Source: Verrucomicrobiales bacterium
Lineage (GTDB): Bacteria; Verrucomicrobiota; Verrucomicrobiia; Verrucomicrobiales; Akkermansiaceae
Reading direction: 5' to 3'
Length of the DNA: 11,587 bases
NCBI GenBank assembly: GCA_003527555.1
Contig: DPWT01000190.1
Span: forward strand, 1 to 11,587
Positions within the stretch are counted from its first letter, which is position 1. Every line of letters begins with the position of its first letter. The notes under the pieces are model-generated. The model worked only from the letters and a program-made list of their open reading frames with translations, made no database searches and had not been told where the DNA came from. Positions 7,126 to 11,587 of the stretch are shown here, piece after piece. Position numbers and translations under genes: made by a program.

Positions 7126-8322
7126 ATGATGACCGAATTATTGCTGTTGCTCGTTATAGCTATCCTTAGCTATGCCCTGATTAGGCAGCATCGCGCACAG
7201 AAGTTGCTTATCCAAAAACAGAAAAAGCGTAACCGGGAGGTTAGAAGGGAAGCACTCATGGAGAGAGATCAGCTTCTTGATGCCTTGGGTGATGCATTTC
7301 TACTAGTTAATGAAATTAGCCAAATTGTATTTGCCAATGCAGCAGCAAGAAAGCTGGTCAAAGGTAGAAAGCTGAGCGGTCGAAGTCTAATGGAGGCATT
7401 TTTAGATGACCAATTGTCTGTCGCGATCATGAAGTGCATTCGTACCGGAAAACCCATGCAGGAACGGGTTATTCTGCATTCAACATTCACCCCTCTAGGA
7501 GCGGCATCAGAGCAGGGCATAAGCGCCTGGGTGATCGATGCAGCACCTTTAGATTCGATGGATAACGAGATATTAACCCGGGTAGTTATTAGAGATGTGA
7601 CTACGGAGTATTTGTCGGATCAGGTAAGAAGGGATTTTGTTGCCAATGCATCGCATGAATTGCGTACTCCGATGGCAATCATCAATGGGTATCTAGAGAA
7701 CCTGTTAGATGATGGTTTGATTGAAGATCAGGAATTGGCAACCAAGTTCCTTGGAACAATGAGGAAGCATGGACAGCGTATCGCGCGCCTGGTCGAAGAC
7801 ATGTTAGTCATTTCTAAAATGGAATCGGGGGAGTCGATAGCGCTCAATCGTGACGATTTTTTGGTTATGGATTGTATTCGGGATGTGGTCGATCGGCTTG
7901 AATTAATGATTGAAAAGCAGGGCGCTGTTATTTCTAAAATTATCATGCCAGATGATCTCACCTTGAATGCAGATCGCTTTTACTGGACACAAATTCTATT
8001 TAATCTGGTTGAGAATGCCCTTAAACAAAACCCTGCTAATGGGCTGGAGATTAAAATTGAAGCTAAAGCTGTGGATGGCGGAATCAATATTTCAGTGAGT
8101 GACAACGGTGTAGGTATTCCATCCGGTGATTTACCGTATATATTTAAACGTTTTTATCGCGTGGAGAAAGACCAAGTAAAGAGTGAAATCAAAGGGACCG
8201 GCTTGGGGCTATCAATCGTTAAGCGGGCTGTTGAGGCACATGGTGGTGAAATTACGGCAACTTCCCAACCGGGGCAAAGGACATGTTTCATGATTAGGTT
8301 ACCAGTTAATCTTGATTGCTAA
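7126..8322 (+). CDS. phoR: PhoR, phosphate-regulon sensor histidine kinase
   Basis: A 398-residue kinase with one clear membrane helix at the amino end (about 3-19), a basic linker (20-45), a PAS-like region (about 46-165), a DHp domain with phosphoacceptor H177 in FVANASHELRTP, and a catalytic domain. The latter has N box N297 (NLVENAL), G1 DNGVGI (326-331), F box IFKRFYR (339-345) and G2 GTGLGLSIV (357-365). All catalytic motifs are intact. There is no periplasmic sensor domain, which agrees with PhoR proteins that sense transport state through PstSCAB and PhoU instead of sensing phosphate directly. E. coli PhoR has two membrane helices; only one is obvious here. It starts at the first of two adjacent ATGs (7126 or 7129), without a Shine-Dalgarno. 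Its stop codon overlaps the stop of the convergent flavoprotein gene. Confidence 0.93.
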   Translation: MMTELLLLLVIAILSYALIRQHRAQKLLIQKQKKRNREVRREALMERDQLLDALGDAFLLVNEISQIVFANAAARKLVKGRKLSGRSLMEAFLDDQLSVAIMKCIRTGKPMQERVILHSTFTPLGAASEQGISAWVIDAAPLDSMDNEILTRVVIRDVTTEYLSDQVRRDFVANASHELRTPMAIINGYLENLLDDGLIEDQELATKFLGTMRKHGQRIARLVEDMLVISKMESGESIALNRDDFLVMDCIRDVVDRLELMIEKQGAVISKIIMPDDLTLNADRFYWTQILFNLVENALKQNPANGLEIKIEAKAVDGGINISVSDNGVGIPSGDLPYIFKRFYRVEKDQVKSEIKGTGLGLSIVKRAVEAHGGEITATSQPGQRTCFMIRLPVNLDC

Positions 8323-9527
8323 CAGTTGGTTGCAGTAGTGCCAGCCCAGTGGCCAGTGGCGAAGCAACCTTGCATGAGATAGCCGCCTGTTGGAGCTTCC
8401 CAGTTGAGCATTTCACCAGTTGCATAAATACTGGGTAGTTTCTTAAGCATGAGGGTGTTATCGATTTCGTTCCAACAAATGCCGCCAGCCGAGGAAATTG
8501 CTTCTGCTATCGGTCGCGGCTTGGTGAGAGGAATTCGGCAATTTTTCACTTCGTGTGCCAGTTGTTCGACAGATTTCCATGGGCCTCTATCAGGCATATG
8601 TTTGAGTAACGAGCAGGTTGCAGGATCAAGTTTCCATCGCCGCCTTGCCTCACGGATAAAATTTCTGTGAACTTTGCCCATACGTTTTAAGAGTTCAGCG
8701 TGAGAAACATTAGGTTTAAAATCAATCATGACCTCGGGAGACTCCATTGCACGGAGACTGGGGCCAAGTCGGTAGATGGGGCCACCTTCTAGTCCGTAGC
8801 GAGTGATAACAAGTTCACCATTGCAGCTGTCTGTGTTGGCACTTATGGTAATATTTTTGACAGGCATGCCTTCTGCCTCTCTGATGATGGGTTCTGGCCA
8901 GTGGGTTTCCCAGCCACAGTTTGCTGGCGATAGCGGCTCGACACAGACCCCACACTGTTCGAGGTATTGTATCCAGCTTGAGTCGGAGCCAGTATGTGGC
9001 CACGAGCCGCCCCCCAGAGCAAGAATGGTGGCATCGTGTTTTACGGTATGATGCTTGTGTTCATACTCAAAAATAGCGGAGCCATCTGCCTTGAATCCTT
9101 GCCAACGATGGCGTGTTTTGAATATTAGATTTTGTTTCCTGAGCCGTTCTATCCAACGGCGAAGCAATGGCGCGGCACGAATAGTTCCATTCACTGGTTG
9201 GGGGAAGACCTTACCACTGCTTGCTGTAAAAGTCTCGATTCCTAGACTTTTAGACCATGATCTGAGGGCGTTGTTGTCAAAAGCAGTAATTATTTTTTTC
9301 CAGTGTTCCGTTGGAAATTTTGGGCCGCTGTATCGCTTAAGAAATAGCTCGAGCGGCTCGTCAAAAGTGAGATTGAGTCCGCTTTTGCCGGCGACCAAAA
9401 ATTTTCTACCGACTGAGGGCATTGAATCATAGAGCGTGACACGTGCACCGTGAGCGAGTGCCGTTTCAGCAGCCATTAAGCCAGAGGGGCCTCCTCCGAT
9501 GACTGCGATGTCCTTTCCTTTTTTCAA
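8319..9527 (-). CDS. HI0933-family flavoprotein (PP_4765-like), function unknown
   Basis: A 402-residue FAD-dependent oxidoreductase-like protein. It opens with a Rossmann dinucleotide fold, IAVIGGGPSGLMAAE (7-21), then YDSMPSVGRKFLVAGKSGLNLT (33-54), where S-x-GRK-x-L-x-AGKSGLN is the hallmark of the HI0933/YhiN group. Further signs are SSGKVFP (103-109), the second FAD contact ALGGGSWPHTGS (170-181), SSAGGI (345-350) and the closing YATGEMLNWEAPTGGY (368-383). The overall pattern, including RAAPLLRRWIERLR (117-130), is most like the subgroup described as PP_4765 flavoproteins. No substrate is known for this subgroup, so no reaction is given. The start is TTG (9525-9527): no ATG or GTG precedes it before an in-frame stop, and the next Met (18) lies inside the FAD fold. 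A good Shine-Dalgarno sits just upstream. It is divergent from the Nudix gene by only 42 bp. Confidence 0.9.
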   Translation of the reverse strand: MKKGKDIAVIGGGPSGLMAAETALAHGARVTLYDSMPSVGRKFLVAGKSGLNLTFDEPLELFLKRYSGPKFPTEHWKKIITAFDNNALRSWSKSLGIETFTASSGKVFPQPVNGTIRAAPLLRRWIERLRKQNLIFKTRHRWQGFKADGSAIFEYEHKHHTVKHDATILALGGGSWPHTGSDSSWIQYLEQCGVCVEPLSPANCGWETHWPEPIIREAEGMPVKNITISANTDSCNGELVITRYGLEGGPIYRLGPSLRAMESPEVMIDFKPNVSHAELLKRMGKVHRNFIREARRRWKLDPATCSLLKHMPDRGPWKSVEQLAHEVKNCRIPLTKPRPIAEAISSAGGICWNEIDNTLMLKKLPSIYATGEMLNWEAPTGGYLMQGCFATGHWAGTTATNC

Positions 9528-9530
9528 TTT

Positions 9531-9538
9531 CTCTTTCC
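9531..9538 (-). promoter_or_regulatory. Ribosome binding site that supports the TTG start
   Basis: On the minus strand GGAAAGAG lies three bases before the TTG at 9525-9527, with the GGA core at normal spacing. It is the only purine-rich Shine-Dalgarno-like sequence found in front of a gene in this window, and it decides the start of the flavoprotein. Confidence 0.6.
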
Positions 9539-9569
9539 ACGCACCCGATCACCAACTAAGAATCTCTGC

Positions 9570-10085
9570 ATGAGCGATTGCAGCGTGAATTGGACAACAT
9601 GGCAAGGTGAGATGCCCGCCACTTTGATGTTTGTGGTCCAGAATGATCAGATACTACTCATTGAAAAATTGCGAGGCATCGGGGAAGGTAAGATTAATGG
9701 ACCAGGTGGAAAAATAGATCCCGGTGAAACACCCGCTGAATGTGTGGTCAGGGAATGCCAAGAAGAACTGCACATCACTCCACTGAGCCCAATCAAAATG
9801 GGGGAGCTATGGTTTAGCATGTCTGATATCCCGGATATTCATTGTCACGTTTATACTGCCAGTAAATACGAGGGCGAGCCAACTGCTACCGAGGAGGCGA
9901 TTCCGCTGTGGACACCACTCAAAAAAATTCCATGGGAGAGGATGTGGCAGGACGACCAGCATTGGCTTCCCCACATGTTGAATGGGAGAAAATTTCTCGG
10001 AAAATTTATTTTCGAAGGGGAAAAGCTTATCTGGTGTGAATTATTGACCGATGATGTTGCGGTCAATCAGTGGGGCGATAAGTGA
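9570..10085 (+). CDS. MTH1-like Nudix hydrolase (probable 8-oxo-dGTP diphosphatase)
   Basis: A 171-residue Nudix protein. The Nudix box occupies G47-I69 with G47, E53, R61, E62, E65 and E66 in place; the usual late Gly is His68. Resemblance goes well beyond the box to human MTH1 (NUDT1): KINGPGGKIDPGE (41-53) parallels WNGFGGKV-type sequence with the substrate-contacting Asn (N43). ERMWQDDQHWLP (123-134) parallels the MTH1 segment holding Trp117, Asp119 and Asp120 (here W126, D128, D129), followed by KFLGKF-F-G as in MTH1. The likely role is to hydrolyse oxidised purine nucleotides such as 8-oxo-dGTP in the cytoplasm and so avoid mutations. The exact substrate is inferred. The first ATG is used because W8 and W11 appear to belong to the protein; Met15 is a possible alternative. 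It is divergent from the flavoprotein and convergent with msrA. Confidence 0.85.
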   Translation: MSDCSVNWTTWQGEMPATLMFVVQNDQILLIEKLRGIGEGKINGPGGKIDPGETPAECVVRECQEELHITPLSPIKMGELWFSMSDIPDIHCHVYTASKYEGEPTATEEAIPLWTPLKKIPWERMWQDDQHWLPHMLNGRKFLGKFIFEGEKLIWCELLTDDVAVNQWGDK

Positions 10086-10089
10086 GCCG

Positions 10090-10116
10090 TAACACGCCAT
10101 CAAGGTTTACGTGTTA
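10090..10116. terminator. Weak inverted repeat between convergent Nudix and msrA genes
   Basis: TAACACG (10090-10096) and CGTGTTA (10110-10116) are perfect 7-bp arms around a 13-base loop, five bases past the Nudix stop and in the 91-bp gap between two converging genes. The position suits a bidirectional terminator, but there is no run of T on either side, so its activity is uncertain. Confidence 0.3.
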
Positions 10117-10176
10117 ACCCATATTGTGGAGCTTAAACCATGCGCAAATGCTTTTATAAGTGTGCGCTGCGGCAGA

Positions 10177-10827
10177 TCACTTTTCCAGCTTCAGTTTTTT
10201 GAGCTTTGGTGCAACAACCATCCGGCAGTAGCCATCTTTTTGTCCGTTAATACGGTAGTAATCCTGATGCGAGACTTTTGCAGGGTAAAATGCACTGACC
10301 TCGAAGATTTCGGTAACAATGGGAACAGGGAAGTTTTTTTGTGCTTCAGTGCGTGATGCTAAAGCGGCTTTTTTTTGTGCGTCATTGTGGTAGTAAATAC
10401 CAGAACGATATTGTGTGCCCACATCGGCGCCTTGGCGGTTTAACGTGGTGGGGTCGTGTAGCCTCCAGAACCAGCTAAGCAGATTTTCGTAGGTAATTTT
10501 CTTTGGATCGTAAACGATCCTGACGGCTTCGGTGTGTCCGGTAGTTTCTGCGCAAACAGCCTCATAGGTAGGGTTTTTAACATGTCCGCCAGTGAAGCCA
10601 GAAGTGACGGAATGAACGCCTGAGATGCGTTCGTAAACGGCTTCGACACACCAGTAGCATCCAGCGGCTAGTGTTGCAATATCGTGACCTTGGGGTATGG
10701 CGGGAAGTGTGGTATTTATTTTCTGATCCATTAATCTTTGGGAAAAAATCTGTTGTTGGCTGACGAGCATTATTGCCGCCACTATTGTAATAATGATGGA
10801 GGCTTTAATGTTGTGTAGGTGTTTCAT
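10177..10827 (-). CDS. msrA: MsrA, exported peptide methionine-(S)-sulfoxide reductase
   Basis: The 216 residues contain a complete MsrA domain (about 47-207). The catalytic motif is AAGCYWCVEAVYE (54-66) with nucleophile C57. It is followed by SGFTGG (76-81), TGHTEAV (96-102, with catalytic E100) and GADVGTQYRSGIYYH (133-147, with D135 and Y140). A late Cys (C201, GYCRMVVAPK) is the probable resolving residue; C60 and C91 are further candidates. The enzyme reduces methionine-S-sulfoxide in oxidised proteins, restoring Met. An N-terminal hydrophobic stretch (about 9-23) after a basic start indicates a signal peptide or anchor, so it should work in the periplasm or at the membrane, unlike cytoplasmic E. 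coli MsrA. No MsrB domain is fused. The stop is 52 bp downstream of the M48 gene end, but a separate promoter lies directly before its ATG. Confidence 0.95.
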   Translation of the reverse strand: MKHLHNIKASIIITIVAAIMLVSQQQIFSQRLMDQKINTTLPAIPQGHDIATLAAGCYWCVEAVYERISGVHSVTSGFTGGHVKNPTYEAVCAETTGHTEAVRIVYDPKKITYENLLSWFWRLHDPTTLNRQGADVGTQYRSGIYYHNDAQKKAALASRTEAQKNFPVPIVTEIFEVSAFYPAKVSHQDYYRINGQKDGYCRMVVAPKLKKLKLEK

Positions 10828-10833
10828 TCGCTA

Positions 10834-10862
10834 ATTATAATCGTATTAATATACTGAGTCAA
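10834..10862 (-). promoter_or_regulatory. Near-consensus sigma-70 promoter of msrA predicting a leaderless mRNA
   Basis: On the minus strand TTGACT (10857-10862) and a perfect TATAAT (10834-10839) are spaced by exactly 17 bases. Only six bases (TAGCGA) lie between the -10 hexamer and the ATG, so the standard start point would be the A of the start codon itself at 10827. Confidence 0.75.
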
Positions 10863-10879
10863 ACTGGCTTCTGTATCAA

Positions 10880-11587
10880 TTATTGTTGATTGCGCTTGGG
10901 GTCTGACTTTTTTGCCTCGTAGTAGTGCTGCATTGCAATAGGCATGAAGTATTCCAGCGCTTTGATGCGCTTTATGTCATGCGGATGGGTTCGGAGAAAC
11001 TCAGGTTTTTGATCACCATCATAGAAGTGCCTGCTTTTTAGCAGCTTCCACAAAAGAATAGATTTTCTGGGGTCGTATCCAGCTTTCGCCATGAAGACGG
11101 CTCCCATTTTATCACTTTCATATTCTTGCATGCGATAGAATGGTAGCGTGTTAAAAACATATCCCCCCAATGAGAAGGCGCTGATGATTTCCCCCGTATT
11201 GTCAATATCATTGTGATCTAGAACCCTCCAGATAATGGCACTACTGATTATTATTCTGAGCATACGATGTATTCGTTGTTGGGCGTGATTGGCAGTGGCA
11301 TGTGAAATCTCGTGACCCAAAGCTGCGGCGAGGAGGGCATCATCATCTCCTATAATTCGAAACAATCCTGTGTTAATTCCTACTTTTCCTCCCGGCAGGC
11401 AGAATGCATTTAACGAATTGTCTTCAAATACCACAAATTCCCATTTTGCCTCCGGCAAATCGATTACCGATTGAAGTTTACTAGCTACACGGATAACGCG
11501 CTTGTTTAAACTTGGATCGGAGCTTATTTTTTTGGTGTTTTTAAGGTAATTAAATTGGCGTGTCCCGTAATCCTGCATTATTTTGCT
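10880..11587 (-). CDS. M48-family metalloprotease (N terminus beyond window)
   Basis: A zinc metallopeptidase domain of the LoiP/YggG-like M48 group, cut at the window edge. Numbered from the first visible Met (11576-11578), it shows NAFCLPGGKVGINTGL (57-72), the zinc motif HEISH (89-93, ligands H89 and H93, catalytic E90), a third-ligand motif EYESD (152-156, E152) and the late THPHDIKRIKAL (197-208). Such enzymes are usually envelope proteins that degrade or help fold misassembled proteins. The frame stays open for three more codons (S-K-I) to the edge. Homologues have residues before this point, including a signal peptide or lipobox, so I treat the start as lying outside. A hydrophobic stretch (about 108-120) follows the zinc motif. 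It lies upstream of msrA on the same strand, though msrA has its own promoter. Confidence 0.88.
   Translation of the reverse strand, partial: SKIMQDYGTRQFNYLKNTKKISSDPSLNKRVIRVASKLQSVIDLPEAKWEFVVFEDNSLNAFCLPGGKVGINTGLFRIIGDDDALLAAALGHEISHATANHAQQRIHRMLRIIISSAIIWRVLDHNDIDNTGEIISAFSLGGYVFNTLPFYRMQEYESDKMGAVFMAKAGYDPRKSILLWKLLKSRHFYDGDQKPEFLRTHPHDIKRIKALEYFMPIAMQHYYEAKKSDPKRNQQ

Noticed and set aside
9055..9432. Plus-strand open frame of 125 codons
   Set aside because: Antisense to the conserved flavoprotein coding region, with no recognisable motif or ribosome binding site.
10117..10176. Possible GCGCA/TGCGC hairpin near the msrA stop
   Set aside because: Only five base pairs with a long loop and no T run; not convincing as a terminator.
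1..11587. tRNA genes, CRISPR arrays, insertion sequences, attachment sites or phage genes
   Set aside because: Looked for on both strands; no cloverleaf-like segment, regularly spaced direct repeats, transposase motif or terminal inverted repeats were seen.
8319..11587. An oxidative-damage repair operon made of flavoprotein, Nudix, MsrA and M48 genes
   Set aside because: The strands alternate, msrA has its own promoter and the flavoprotein has no known substrate, so a functional unit is not supported.

Overview
The window looks like a chromosomal segment from a Gram-negative bacterium with moderate base composition, most likely of the Verrucomicrobiota. That placement is an inference from protein style (the PstS sequence type, the greatly enlarged PstA and PstC, the MTH1-like Nudix protein) and from the scarcity of Shine-Dalgarno sequences; no rRNA or other marker gene is present to settle it. 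No tRNA, CRISPR array, insertion sequence or phage gene was seen, and the whole window reads as a stable, vertically inherited chromosomal region.

The left two thirds form a complete phosphate-starvation module. On the minus strand, running right to left, are pstS, pstC, pstA, pstB and the first 80 codons of phoU (cut by the window edge): the high-affinity phosphate ABC importer and its regulatory adaptor. Divergent from it, on the plus strand, are phoB (response regulator) and phoR (histidine kinase). The 204-bp region between pstS and phoB holds a near-perfect 19-bp inverted repeat whose arms contain 11-bp-spaced TTAC/ACAC-type repeats, a good candidate for a shared PhoB operator serving both promoters. 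Between pstS and pstC is a strong hairpin followed by T runs, positioned to let pstS be expressed above the membrane components.

The striking feature of the module is the size of the permeases. PstA (708 residues) and PstC (652 residues) are each more than twice as long as the E. coli proteins. The extra sequence lies in the first periplasmic loop of both. In PstC it is about 330 residues of charged, helical, coiled-coil-like sequence. In PstA it is about 330 residues made of four divergent copies of a repeat of about 80 residues. PstA also has a second insert of about 70 residues in another periplasmic loop. Both permeases begin with the same short cytoplasmic motif, NNPF at residues 8-11.

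The right third holds unrelated housekeeping and stress genes: an HI0933-type flavoprotein (minus strand, TTG start, its stop codon overlapping the phoR stop), an MTH1-like Nudix hydrolase (plus strand), an exported peptide methionine sulfoxide reductase MsrA (minus strand) with a near-consensus sigma-70 promoter that predicts a leaderless mRNA, and an M48 metalloprotease (minus strand) whose amino end runs off the window. MsrA and the Nudix protein both point to repair of oxidative damage, but they are transcribed convergently and there is no evidence that they form a unit.
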